A stretch of DNA of 64,000 nt from NCBI GenBank assembly GCA_963966185.1, contig CAWZYM010000114.1, forward strand, positions 876,001-940,000, read 5' to 3'. This document shows, piece after piece, positions 49,001 to 57,859 of the stretch. The translations under genes and the position numbers were made by a program. How positions within the stretch are numbered: the stretch's first letter is position 1; the number at the start of each line of letters is the position of its first letter. The notes under the pieces were generated by a model. That model saw only the letters and a program-made list of their open reading frames with translations, had not been told where the DNA came from and did no database searches. This stretch comes from Rhabditoides inermis (lineage: Eukaryota; Nematoda; Chromadorea; Rhabditida; Rhabditidae).

Positions 49001-52000
49001 AACAGTGGTCCACGTGCAGCTGCCTCACGATCCAGCTCTTGATATCCGTCCACTCCCTCCACAAGTCCTTGTTCGCTCGCTGCTCGACAGTGAGCGGCGG
49101 CGGGACAATGGTGATCTTCATCTCCAAGGGCGGCTTGTAGTCCACCAAGCCGGATTCCTCCCACCCTCCGGGAATCGGTTCAAGGACGAGTATCACATGG
49201 TCTCCGCGGCTCATATTTCTCCATTTCTTGTACCCTCCCACCACGGTCTTCTTATCAATCCTGGCCAGCATGTCTGGCACGTGCCACACCGGCGGTGGCA
49301 TCTCCTTCTGTCGCTTCACCTTCTCCTCTCCCTTCTCCTTGTTCTTCATAATCTCGTGGTACCGTCTGATCGCTGCCGCCGCCGGAGCAAATCGCTGTCC
49401 TCCCTTCCCAGCGTCCATCTCCAGTTGGATCCCCTCCGTCCGACCCAACTCGCGGCAGAACTGCAGATCGAATGCCGACAGCACTCGATACGCGGTGACA
49501 TAATCTTCTTCCTCCGGCTCGGATGCCGTCCACTTCTCGCCTGGGGTATGGTACCAGTCCTCGTATCTCCGTTCATCGCCGTCGCTTTCACCCAACAAAG
49601 CCTGCTCCTTTTCCGCTTCGATCTTGGCGTCTTCTTCTTGAAACCGGGAGGAATACCTCTTGTTTCTCAGTTCCTCGTCTCTTTCCTCCCGACCATTCTT
49701 GTTCAGCCATGCCATACGGTAAATCGTGAGTACCTTAGTTTGGCGTATCGCTGCGATAGTCCTTGAGTAGAGTGTCCTCGTCGGGCCGTTTCCCTGCCTG
49801 GTGAGTTCCTCGAGGCTGTGCTCGTGCAGCGCCCTCCACGGGTGGTAGGGGTGTACCGACGAATACGAGTCGATCGTCCTGCAAAGATTCTCTTCAATTC
49901 TCCTCATTTTCGCTTCCCCTCCCCTTCTCTTCCTCCTGGTCCCTCCTTCTGCTTCTATCTCTTCCCCACACTCTTTCGGAATGCGCTTCAGACTGTCAAA
50001 AGGCACTTGAATCGCCTCCTCGTTTATCCCTTTCCCTATCCTAGTCACTGTTGCTGACTGCTCCGTGGTTGCAATGACCCGAAACGGGCCATCCCACTCG
50101 TTCATCATCTTCGGACATGTCCTTCCTCTCCTCTCCGTAGGGACATATACCAACACCCTTTCACCCACTTTTGGTAGTGCATCTGTTTTTCTTGCCTTCT
50201 CGTCGTATCTCTTCTTCATTCTCTCCCTTTCCTTTTCGTTCTTCTCTCTCACTTCTCGATGTACTATTGCCATTCTCTTGCACATTTCTGTAATGTAATC
50301 ATCACAGCTGAGTAGTACCGCCGGCGGTCTCACTGTGTGTTCTTCTCGTCCCATCCAGTAGGGGTCCCTTCCGTGTAGTATGAAATAGGGACTCTCGCCC
50401 GTAGCATCATGTGGTGTGATATTGTATGCGTACACACAGTACGGCAGTACCTTGTCCCACTCCAGTGCCCCCACTGTCTTCTTCTTGAGCATGAGTTGCA
50501 GTGTTTTGTTGAACCTCTCCACAAGGCCGTTCTCCCTGGGATTGTATCCTTTTGTCATCTTGTGTTCGATACCGGTTATCTTAACCATCTCCTCCCACAC
50601 CTTGCATTCGAACTCCTTGCCTCTGTCGCTGACCACTGTTTTTGGCATCCTCGTACCCTCCGCAATCCATCGGGTCAACATGCACTCCGCTACCGCTTCT
50701 GCTGTTTTGTCAGGAATGGCGTACGCCCCCGCCAGTTTACTGAACTGATCCACCACGCACAACACATACTTGTTTCCGCTGGATGTCACTCCTAGATGCA
50801 TTACGTCGACATGTACAATCTCGAACGGTTCGCACGTAATATATGGTTTCAGAGGAGGTGTCAATTTTGGTTGCCCATTCACCAATGCACACTTGCCGCA
50901 TTCGGCTATCCATCTTCCCACGTCCTTCTTCATGTTCGGCCAGAAGAATTTCTTCTTTAATCCTTCGACTACCTTTCCTTGATGAAAGTGTCCGGCCCAC
51001 ATCCCCCTGTGTGCCTCCATCGTCAAGCCCTTTCTCTCTTCTTTTGGCACCACTGTCCTCCCCTCTCCTTCTTCGTTCCACCACGTCAGCTCTCCTTGTG
51101 TGACCACAAAATCGTCCACCGTCACCTTCTTGCCCTCAACGTACATTGATACTTGTCGTTCCGTATCGTCTTTTCGTATCTCCTCGATCAGTGCTTTCCA
51201 CTCTCTCTCTTTTTCCAGGCTCTTCAACCACGCCCCCTTCTTCTCCTCCTCGTTTTGGAGATATACCCTCCCTATTATGGCTTCAGCTCCGCTCACTCCG
51301 TGCTGGTCTGCGCTCACTACCGCACCTCTTGACAATGCGTCTGCAACTGCGTTGGCCTTCCCTGCCACATATCTAATCTCCATTGCATACGTCTGCAGCT
51401 CAACTGACCATCTCCACAATCTGTCCGAAATGTCCGATTTGAACATCGCAGTCAACGACCTGTGATCTGTATACACAGTCACCCTTGCTCCCATGACGAA
51501 TCTCTTGAATTGTCTCATCGCCACCACTACTGCCAACGCTTCTAAGTCCGTCACATGGTAGTTCCTCTCTGCCTTCGACAACGCCTTCGAGATGAAGTAA
51601 ATAGGGTGCATCAGGCCATCATCTCCCTCCTGTGTCAGCACCGCCCCGACACCCTCCTTGCTTGCATCGGTGTAGATGACGAACGGTCGCTCTCCCGACT
51701 TAGCTTTCTCTATATCCGGTTGCATCAGTACTGGTGCCGTCACCATTCTCAATTTAAGTCCCTCAAACGCCTTCTCTTCTCCCTCTCCCCACGTCCATCT
51801 CTTCTCCTTCTTAGTCAACTCGTGTAACGGTCTCGCTAGTTTCGAGAAACTTCGGATGAATTTCCTGTAGTAGCTTGCCATTCCTAGGAACGTCCTCAGC
51901 TCCTTCACATTCTTCGGTCTCGGGTATGTTTGTATCTTCTCTACCTTCTTCTTATCTGTGTGTACTCCCAGCTTGTCCACTACATGACCGAGGAACTCGA

Positions 52001-53176
52001 CTTCTTTCTTCAGGAACACGCACTTGCTCGGTTTGCACATCAGATTAGCCCCCTGCAGCGCCTCCATCACTTGCTCCAGCACCTCATAGTGCCTCTCCAG
52101 CTTGTCCGTCCCGGTTCGGCCCCCATGTACGTTCCAGTTTGGTTCCGGTCCGTGTTGGGTGTATTCAAACACACCCCACCAATTGAAACAAATGGAATTA
52201 ATCACAATAAAACACTACGCGCGTTCGCGAAGTAGTGTAATTTGCGTATCACCACACAGTGCGTTCGCAGCTGTGGATAGACAGAGTCAATGATTTGCAC
52301 GCGTTCGCGTACACAAATCAGGTCGTGAAACGACTAGTGATGCGTTCGCATACACTAGCGCTTGATGATTTCAACGAGGCCCACGCGTTCGCGTACAGGC
52401 CTCGCTCCTCGCTCCTCGCTCCTTGCTCCAAAAGATAGACGCCGAGTAGGACGCCTCGGTATGTCGCAACCGATAAGGTATAGACAGAGTACCACGGGGA
52501 TTGATGCAGCAATTTATTATCACCACCTCGAAACCACGATTCACGAACAACTGAATAATAATACACAAAACCACTCTTACGTGGACGATAAGATATCAAC
52601 ACCGTATACAACACAGGCAGTGGCGCGAGATTTAAACATACAAAGGCACTCTAGACAAAATCAATATAACATATGTGCGCGTACCAAAACAACAAGGCTA
52701 GCCGAGGCTGCCAGACTACATACAAAAGCACATGTGTGTCAAATGCAACAAACTACAATCAACGAGTCCGCTCTCTCTTATCTCCCCACTCCGGGGTTCA
52801 TTCACGACTGTCGTCCATCGCGGCGATAGGGCCGGAAACGCTGCTGGTCCTTGTCTCCCTTGTACTTCCTCTCCTGATCGCGTCTGAACGGCCTTTCCTT
52901 CTCTTCCTTCCTCTTGTACAGTGAAACGTATCGATGAATAACCTTGTCTAAATGATTGATTGATCGATTGATTGATGTATTGATCGATTGATGTATTCAT
53001 TGATTGAATGATGTATTGATTTATCGATCGATTTATTGATTGACCTCTCCAGCTTCTCTCTGATGGAGCGTTGCTGGTCGGCGGCGCCGGATGAGCGACC
53101 GGACTTCTCGGAGATACGCGGACAGCTCACGCTCATGCTCAACATGGAGGACGAGCAGTACGGGTGAGGGGAAGGC

Positions 53177-53218
<42 letters not shown>

Positions 53219-53491
53219 CTTCTCTCTCTCTCTCTGTCTCTCTCTCTCTCTCTCTTTCTCGGATTACAGTTGTTTACATATATGTGTCACTTCATTTTCA
53301 TTCAAAATTATCCGAAACAAGGTGCAAACTGGCAAAAAATACTATCGCACTTCTCTTTCGATACTTCAATCGACCGTGAAAAAAAAACATCCAAACAAAA
53401 AATTCCAGTTATCTGAATCTGAAGAATGACGACAACTATGTGAGCACCAAGGATATGAAGAACATGCTGTATAGACAGGTGGGTTACCTCT

Positions 53492-53540
<49 letters not shown>

Positions 53541-54393
53541 CTTCTTTCTTTTCGATTTGTCTCTCTCTCTCCTGTTTCAGTTCGAAATGATTGTATGTTC
53601 ACCTCAACCTACATTACATCATAAATTGAACGCTTGTATTTCGTCACATTCATGAAGAAACCCTGAAACGTACATCACGTATTCTTTTTTTTCCGTCTCA
53701 CCGTCTTTGCTCTCTCAGATCAGTGTGCACTCTCTCGAGGAGTCCCAGCATCTGCCCGAAGAAGAAGTGGAGATGGTCGATGTCGCTGACCTCGGATGGA
53801 AGAAAAAGAAGAAGGAGAAAAAGGAGAACGATGAGGTACGCCGCCTTAGTACCCTGTTTTTCCCCCATACGTTTCAACCAACTCATATTGTAGGAATACA
53901 TGAGCAGTGTCAATTTTCGTATCTTGTTTCCAACTATGTTGATTCATCCCATACGTTTCATCTGAATCATATTTGTTGAAGTAGTTGCACTGTATCAATG
54001 CGTACACCTCGCTTAAAATTCGAAACTCTATTTCAGAATCACGAAGACACGACCCTCTGTCCTTCCCTGACGCAGACCGACTCTGCCTACTTCTCGCAGC
54101 AGTCACATGAACGAGGCGAAGAAGTGCGGCAAGAGGACCCTGCCGACACGGGCCCTCTCCCCCATGGCACGCCGCGCTTCGGACTGCACTGTCCCACGGT
54201 GGATCGGGTGGAGGAGGAGAAAGAGAAAGAGGAGGAGAAGGGGAAGGATAAGGAGGAGAAGGAGGAGGAAGAGAGCAATTCACCTGACGTACCTGTGATC
54301 ACTCTGGAGATGTGCACAGATGATGGGGAATTGGGAGTGAGAGAACGTGTTTCGTCCACGCTTTCCAATGCTACTACCGTTTATGAAGTTTGA
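37701..54393 (+). CDS. receptor tyrosine kinase with large ectodomain
   Basis: Exons: 37701-37887, 38864-38950, 39121-39208, 39387-39465, 39677-39766, 40339-40431, 40777-40878, 41049-41088, 41292-41380, 41469-41529, 41574-41629, 41874-41982, 42128-42189, 42447-42565, one of three 105-nt alternatives (42835-42939, 43420-43524, 43836-43940), 44443-44551, 45033-45101, 45171-45257, 45648-45742, 46064-46184, 46421-46510, 46646-46726, 47222-47349, 47597-47654, 47804-47883, 53053-53163, 53409-53478, 53719-53835, 54037-54393. All phases fit; about 979 codons with one alternative exon. Signal peptide, Thr-rich stalk, then two strand-like blocks (DVSIIILLDA, GRVLFILLDVD) suggesting vWA-like folds; TM at about 362-381. 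Kinase: LGSGAF loop, VAVK (Lys about 548), HRDVAARN, ISDFG, PIKWMSLES, SDVWSFAILLYEVFT, CWSAAPDERPDF. C-terminal tail is Glu/Lys-rich. The kinase resembles nematode KIN-16/OLD-like receptors. Acceptor of 42447 (TTGAG) is weak. No catalytic residue seems lost. Confidence 0.87.
38560..38835 (+). repeat. tandem array of a MITE-like end, about 72-bp period
   Basis: TGTGTTTCAAAGACGTTTGC...GAAGAGGCTGACCACACC...TGTAGACCAAACAG recurs three times in full and once partly in intron 1 of the kinase gene. The same pieces form the inverted-repeat element at 42992-43108. Confidence 0.75.
40432..40768 (+). repeat. GA microsatellite, about 335 bp
   Basis: Imperfect (GA)n with GGGGG, AAAA and GATA interruptions filling the kinase intron between exons 6 and 7. 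Larger blocks within it repeat (GGGGAAGGAGAGAGAGGGAT twice). Confidence 0.95.
41100..41276 (+). repeat. GA microsatellite
   Basis: GA tract filling the intron after the eighth kinase exon; the following intron carries a CT tract (41391-41460), so two neighbouring introns hold complementary runs. Confidence 0.9.
42569..42790 (+). repeat. CT microsatellite
   Basis: About 220 bp of CT with C runs, between the transmembrane-proximal exon and the first candidate 105-nt exon. Confidence 0.9.
42835..42939 (+). CDS. candidate juxtamembrane exon A of the receptor kinase
   Basis: 105 nt between GTTGTAG and gtgaga, phase 2 in and out, open across all codons (begins SPTRGNFAGFFWRRSF). Basic, like exons B and C, and of identical length and phase, so it can substitute for them without frame change. 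Divergent from B and C in sequence. Confidence 0.55.
42992..43108. mobile_element. 117-bp MITE-like inverted repeat
   Basis: Starts GCGGTCAGTCTTTTCGAA and ends TTCGAAGAGACTGACCGC, with an internal inverted pair around CGAAACGCCTTT. It is short with no coding capacity. Related sequence forms the tandem array at 38560-38835. Confidence 0.75.
43420..43524 (+). CDS. candidate juxtamembrane exon B of the receptor kinase
   Basis: 105 nt between CATTGTAG and gtgagtgcgg, phase 2 in and out (RSRSSAIFRQATKAFVTKRR...). Sequence and flanking splice sites are clearly homologous to exon C, so B and C arose by tandem duplication. Confidence 0.7.
43836..43940 (+). CDS. candidate juxtamembrane exon C of the receptor kinase
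   Basis: 105 nt between GATTGTAG and gtgagtgcgg, phase 2 in and out (RSRGSARIRRAMREFMTKKRR...). Basic residue pattern and the AW.N.I.EE ending match exon B. A short copy of the start of the following exon (CCAGTTCCGCGCGG, 44120-44133) lies downstream, so the duplicated unit reached into that exon. Confidence 0.72.
44291..44323. other. perfect short hairpin
   Basis: GTTATCTGGAA and its exact complement separated by 11 bases, with CAC/GTG inside extending the stem. It is in the kinase intron before 44443. Too short for a typical pre-miRNA. Confidence 0.6.
45310..45645 (+). repeat. 42-bp minisatellite upstream of the VAVK exon
   Basis: Seven or so units of CTTCGTTCCCTTAGGATTAC followed by GGTAGGAGAATACTTTGACCTG, one unit internally deleted. 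The 42-base unit is 14 codons, so open frames persist on both strands across the array. The last unit runs into the ATCCAG acceptor of the exon encoding the catalytic lysine. Confidence 0.93.
45748..45885 (+). repeat. interspersed repeat, copy C
   Basis: Same order of landmarks as copies at 5692-5868 and 26245-26684, lacking the block around CGCGCAAAACAAGAGAGGCA. Located in a kinase intron. Confidence 0.7.
47093..47160 (+). pseudogene. relic copy of kinase exon 53409-53478
   Basis: Sixty-eight bases behind a CCCCAG acceptor match the 70-nt exon at 53409-53478 (TTATCTGAATCTGAAGA start, ATGAAGAACAT near the end) with substitutions and a net 2-base loss. It lies between the HRD and DFG exons, where its phase would not splice. 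The intron sequence just upstream (CCGTGAAA...) is also similar to that upstream of the real exon. Confidence 0.85.
48023..48817 (-). repeat. gypsy 3' LTR
   Basis: Minus-strand 3' LTR. It contains the last 39 codons plus stop of the pol frame and the five-hairpin array (48109-48301), followed by a CTCGCTC direct repeat. Confidence 0.92.
48699..52205 (-). CDS. gypsy pol polyprotein (RT connection, RNase H, integrase, long C terminus)
   Basis: One 1168-codon frame. It opens inside the 5' LTR and enters reverse transcriptase only after the catalytic aspartates, at the region leading to the KC.F thumb landmarks and the LRTFLGMASYYRKFI segment. RNase H follows with its YTDAS and TDHRSL motifs (about residues 170-260). 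Integrase has an HHCC zinc-binding region (around 400-440) and a DDE core: D in HVDVMH, D in SDRGKEF, E in RENGLVERF. About 480 further residues after the integrase core are charged and end in a basic, Arg/Lys-rich tail encoded within the 3' LTR; I cannot assign them to a known domain. With RT catalytic residues absent, no autonomous activity is expected. Confidence 0.88.
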   Translation of the reverse strand: MINSICFNWWGVFEYTQHGPEPNWNVHGGRTGTDKLERHYEVLEQVMEALQGANLMCKPSKCVFLKKEVEFLGHVVDKLGVHTDKKKVEKIQTYPRPKNVKELRTFLGMASYYRKFIRSFSKLARPLHELTKKEKRWTWGEGEEKAFEGLKLRMVTAPVLMQPDIEKAKSGERPFVIYTDASKEGVGAVLTQEGDDGLMHPIYFISKALSKAERNYHVTDLEALAVVVAMRQFKRFVMGARVTVYTDHRSLTAMFKSDISDRLWRWSVELQTYAMEIRYVAGKANAVADALSRGAVVSADQHGVSGAEAIIGRVYLQNEEEKKGAWLKSLEKEREWKALIEEIRKDDTERQVSMYVEGKKVTVDDFVVTQGELTWWNEEGEGRTVVPKEERKGLTMEAHRGMWAGHFHQGKVVEGLKKKFFWPNMKKDVGRWIAECGKCALVNGQPKLTPPLKPYITCEPFEIVHVDVMHLGVTSSGNKYVLCVVDQFSKLAGAYAIPDKTAEAVAECMLTRWIAEGTRMPKTVVSDRGKEFECKVWEEMVKITGIEHKMTKGYNPRENGLVERFNKTLQLMLKKKTVGALEWDKVLPYCVYAYNITPHDATGESPYFILHGRDPYWMGREEHTVRPPAVLLSCDDYITEMCKRMAIVHREVREKNEKERERMKKRYDEKARKTDALPKVGERVLVYVPTERRGRTCPKMMNEWDGPFRVIATTEQSATVTRIGKGINEEAIQVPFDSLKRIPKECGEEIEAEGGTRRKRRGGEAKMRRIEENLCRTIDSYSSVHPYHPWRALHEHSLEELTRQGNGPTRTLYSRTIAAIRQTKVLTIYRMAWLNKNGREERDEELRNKRYSSRFQEEDAKIEAEKEQALLGESDGDERRYEDWYHTPGEKWTASEPEEEDYVTAYRVLSAFDLQFCRELGRTEGIQLEMDAGKGGQRFAPAAAAIRRYHEIMKNKEKGEEKVKRQKEMPPPVWHVPDMLARIDKKTVVGGYKKWRNMSRGDHVILVLEPIPGGWEESGLVDYKPPLEMKITIVPPPLTVEQRANKDLWREWTDIKSWIVRQLHVDHCWQVQTRSDTTAVECPSNVLGPQPRMEKHGQLSNQQCEQYGRAVKKWCGLETREVALPKGGGMYKRKEEKERPFRRDQERKYKGDKDQQRFRPYRRDGRQS
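52126..52920 (-). repeat. gypsy 5' LTR
   Basis: Minus-strand 5' LTR, same boundaries and hairpin array (52212-52404) as the 3' copy. Confidence 0.92.
52921..53045 (+). repeat. ATTGATTG-type simple repeat
   Basis: Imperfect GATT/GATC repeats between the LTR element and the kinase acceptor at 53052; begins with a GTGAAACGTATC motif split from its left part by the LTR insertion. Confidence 0.75.
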
Positions 54394-56011
54394 TGTTTGA
54401 TGATTGATGATTTTACGTTGCTATAGAGCTTTAGTTTATTTCTGTATTATTGTTCACTATTTTCATGTTTTAGTAAGGTTTAATCGATCGTTTCCTCACT
54501 TGTACAGTTACATGGGTATTGCCTTATTTGCTATGTCTAATCATACAATGAATAAACAAATAAACACACTCTTAGATTTGTTTTCTGACTAAACGGAAGT
54601 AGGTTATCTTCGCAAGCATACAAACCGTTTTGTTGAACAATACATCACTCTTTGTTTTGTAAGTTTCAACAATAGCGTATAATAGCCACCTGCCGTTTTG
54701 AGTAATAGTCTGATCAATATAACTTCGTGAATACTAACAACTAACAATTACTTTTCTATAAATACATCATATGCTGAACGGAACATGTATATAGACAACG
54801 AGTCGCGACGTTTTTCTCCATCTACGCACTAACACGTATCGAATTAATATTTCTCACTACAAATTAAATAAAATGTTTGTCTGCATGTTCTGTTCTTTTT
54901 TTGCATATAATTCATTATTGAAAAATTATTGTATTTTGATATTGAAGTCGTAGTTTCTTCACGAAAATTATAGTTATTTGCTCCTGCAACACTGACATGT
55001 ATTTTCAAACTATTTCGCTCTCATACCGAAAAATTCGATAAAATTGAAGATCATTGTCCATTGTCTTGTGTTATTCATAGTGGTGAGACAGAATCGTCAG
55101 AGATCAGCTATAAAATGATGGATTGTGAGCGAGAACGACCGAAAACGCCGGTAAGTACCAAAAAAAGTTTCCAAAAACCCTATAATTATTCAGGACACGC
55201 ACGCACGTTTGAACACAATGCGAAGTGTAGTGGTTTTTCAATTCTTGACTAGGTGAGTGTTGTTGAAAGCTAGATAGTGTATAGTTATTTTAAAATTTTA
55301 TGTGCGTTCTGACGATGAAATTGCGGTATCTTGAGTGTCCAAAGTACATTTTTTTGGTAACATGTCGTCTACTCTCCTTCTTCCTATCATCTACCCCAGA
55401 ATGAGCAATAAAACATGACTGATTAAAACATTTTCATTCAGTACCTATTCATCATTTTCACCCTTTCAACAGCGGATGTTTTTCATAAATCTCGTCTCGG
55501 TTCAATGGGTTCCTTCCCTCTCTCATCTTTCTCTTTTCTCGAAGGAAGTTTTCCGCTCTCTTCTTACCAAAAAGAAGGGTGAACCATTGTAAATGAGATT
55601 TCACCGTAACAACCATAACAACTTTGAGAACAGTATGCTTTTTGCAGAAAGCTTGAAAAATTCGAAGTTCTTGTGTCGACTGACGTTAGAGTGGTGCACT
55701 GAAGTTGCATGAATTTTATATGGCTGGTCCTTTCACTCAGTATCAAATCGCATTCATTCTAAATCTTCTCGGCATGTCGGTTTCCGACTCACTCTGAAAA
55801 AACGTCACTATCCACGCCCACACCTTTATTTTTGCATTTAGATTCGGAAATGAAGACCTTGTTCAATTTGCAAAAGAAACCTTTGGCGTTTGCAATTTTT
55901 ATTCCCTATCCGAGAGGTTGTTGCCACCGCTAAATGTTTTGCGCTTTTGGATAACACCATAATGAGAACGCACTCATTTGGAACCTTTTCCTTTCAGAAG
56001 AGTAGACGAAC

Positions 56012-56057
<46 letters not shown>

Positions 56058-57859
56058 ATAAGAGGGACGTCGTTGTCCTTTCCGGCGTGTGCGCATGTAA
56101 ACGTACTGCATTTTGTAGACCAAGTGTGGGGGGCGCGCGTTTCCGCCATTTTCGCATTCATATCATATACGAAGTTGAGTGGCGCTCGCCTATGGTTCGC
56201 CATATCATTCGCGTATGCATGATTTTATCTACGCCGGAAGGTGAAAAGGAGAGGCGGCCGGCGGCAGAACAAAACATTCACTCTCGCAAATGCGCCTCCC
56301 TCCATCCACTTTCCGCCGACATACTTGTTTTCTCATACCTGACTTGGTATTGTATTTATAACTCGATTTCATCACAATCTCTCTCATTCATTCACAGATC
56401 ATTTAGTCACAAAACGTTATCGAAATACGAAATCCCTTCTCCATTCTCATTGTGTAAACCATCTGTTCTCGCTATTTCCAGATGCGGTCAGTTGTATTGT
56501 AGGATTTTCGATAACAATTCTATTGCGCTGACCGTGTTTTAGGGGAATCCCAACTGGTCATCTAGAATGCCGGCTCTATCACTGGCTACTGAGACTTTCG
56601 AGACGCTCGTAAACAGCCATTCATTTCAGTAGTCTCTCCCTCCCTCCCTCCCTCCCTCTCTCTCTCTCTCTCTCTCCCCCCCCCCCCCTCTCTCTCTCTC
56701 TTTCTCTCTTCCCACTGTCTTCCATATCTATTTGTCGCATTATGCCAGGTGTGTGATGTGAGTTGCATTCTGAGAGTTCACCATTTTCCGATCATCCCGT
56801 CACTTCCACAAACCAGACAACGAGTCTATTCTGTCTATTCTCGGTAGATGTCACCATCACCATCACCATCCGATCTATTTGGTTCACTCATCCACATTGA
56901 TGACATACAAATACAATGTAGCAAATGTCGGCTTAAGCTGCCGGGGATTTGCCAGCCATATGAATACCGGCTGAGAGTCACTCGGTGCTATTTGCATGCC
57001 CATAAGATGGCTTGACATCATTTCAAGCCATCATGCGCCTCATTAAAAGTTGTGCGGTCGAGTGTGCGTCCAGTCAACCTCATTTCGCAACCAATATTAG
57101 CCGCTCTTTTGTCAAAACTCCTTTAGTCATGCTGAATACTAAGCGCATAGCAAAAAAAAGGGGAAATTTGAAGTCTCTTCCACTTTCGAAGTGATCGTGT
57201 CTGCAGAGGAAAAAGGGGGTGGTCTCCTCCTATCCTCATTTCCACACACCTAATTTCTCCATTTCTCTCCTGCGGAACTCGTTTGAGGCTCTACCTCAGA
57301 GTCCGCTTTCAACATTTGCACGGCGGGTAGTACTCTCACGAGTATTCCTGGGAAAATGCTCTCTTCTTGTTGTTCAGTATAGTTTTCGTGTCCATCTTTA
57401 AGCGATCCCGTCACTCGCTCCGAATCTTCCTCGTTCGTTCTTCTGTTGCCGATTCATTATGCATGGATTCTCTCCCACTCGCTTTAGGGAAGAGGAGCGG
57501 CCGAATGACACCAGTCTTTGGTAGCAAGTACACATGATTCCTCTTTGATTAAAAAAGGTCACTCGTTGCTGTTTGTACATAGAGTCCACTCGTCGGTATT
57601 TCACCCTTTCAGCAATTGTGTGCTCCTCTAATGTCAAATCAAAGGAAACCATGCTCTATTCGCTCTTTCTACAGATAATCCACATCTTAACAGATAATCC
57701 ACACAAACCTTATGCGCCAATCTCTCTGTTGTCGTAATTACGTTTGCTATCAGCAATCAATAATTCATCTCATACCATGCATACTGTGCTGTTCGTGTTT
57801 CTCTTTCTCGTACAGGTTGAATCTCTTGATTTCTTGACCTCAGGTAACCCCCGTCCAGG
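54394..57859. other. intergenic downstream of the kinase gene
   Basis: About 3.5 kb, AT-rich at first with AATAAA-like sites, then GA (56009-56051) and CCTC/CT (56636-56712) tracts. A weak first-exon candidate (MMDCERERPKTP at about 55112-55151, followed by gtaagt) has no recognisable continuation, so it is not called as a gene. Confidence 0.5.

Larger units (their letters stand above)
48023..52920 (-). mobile_element. Ty3/gypsy LTR retrotransposon, internally deleted
   Basis: Two 795-bp direct repeats (48023-48817, 52126-52920), TG...CA termini on both strands, nearly identical (one difference noticed), flanked by a 4-bp duplication GTGA (48019-48022 and 52921-52924). Purine-rich AAGGGAGGCGGCA precedes the 3' LTR on the minus strand, and TGGGGGCCGAACCGGGA after the 5' LTR may be the primer-binding site. 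It lies antisense in the intron between kinase exons 47804-47883 and 53053-53163. No gag or protease, and the catalytic part of reverse transcriptase is missing, so it is non-autonomous. Near-identical LTRs suggest recent insertion. Confidence 0.93.

Noticed and set aside
48897..49766. 289-codon plus-strand open frame inside the LTR element
   Set aside because: Mirror image of the pol frame; low stop density follows from pol codon use.
52126..52920. Tandem gene duplication explaining the two 795-bp repeats
   Set aside because: TG...CA ends, 4-bp target duplication and pol between them make them LTRs.
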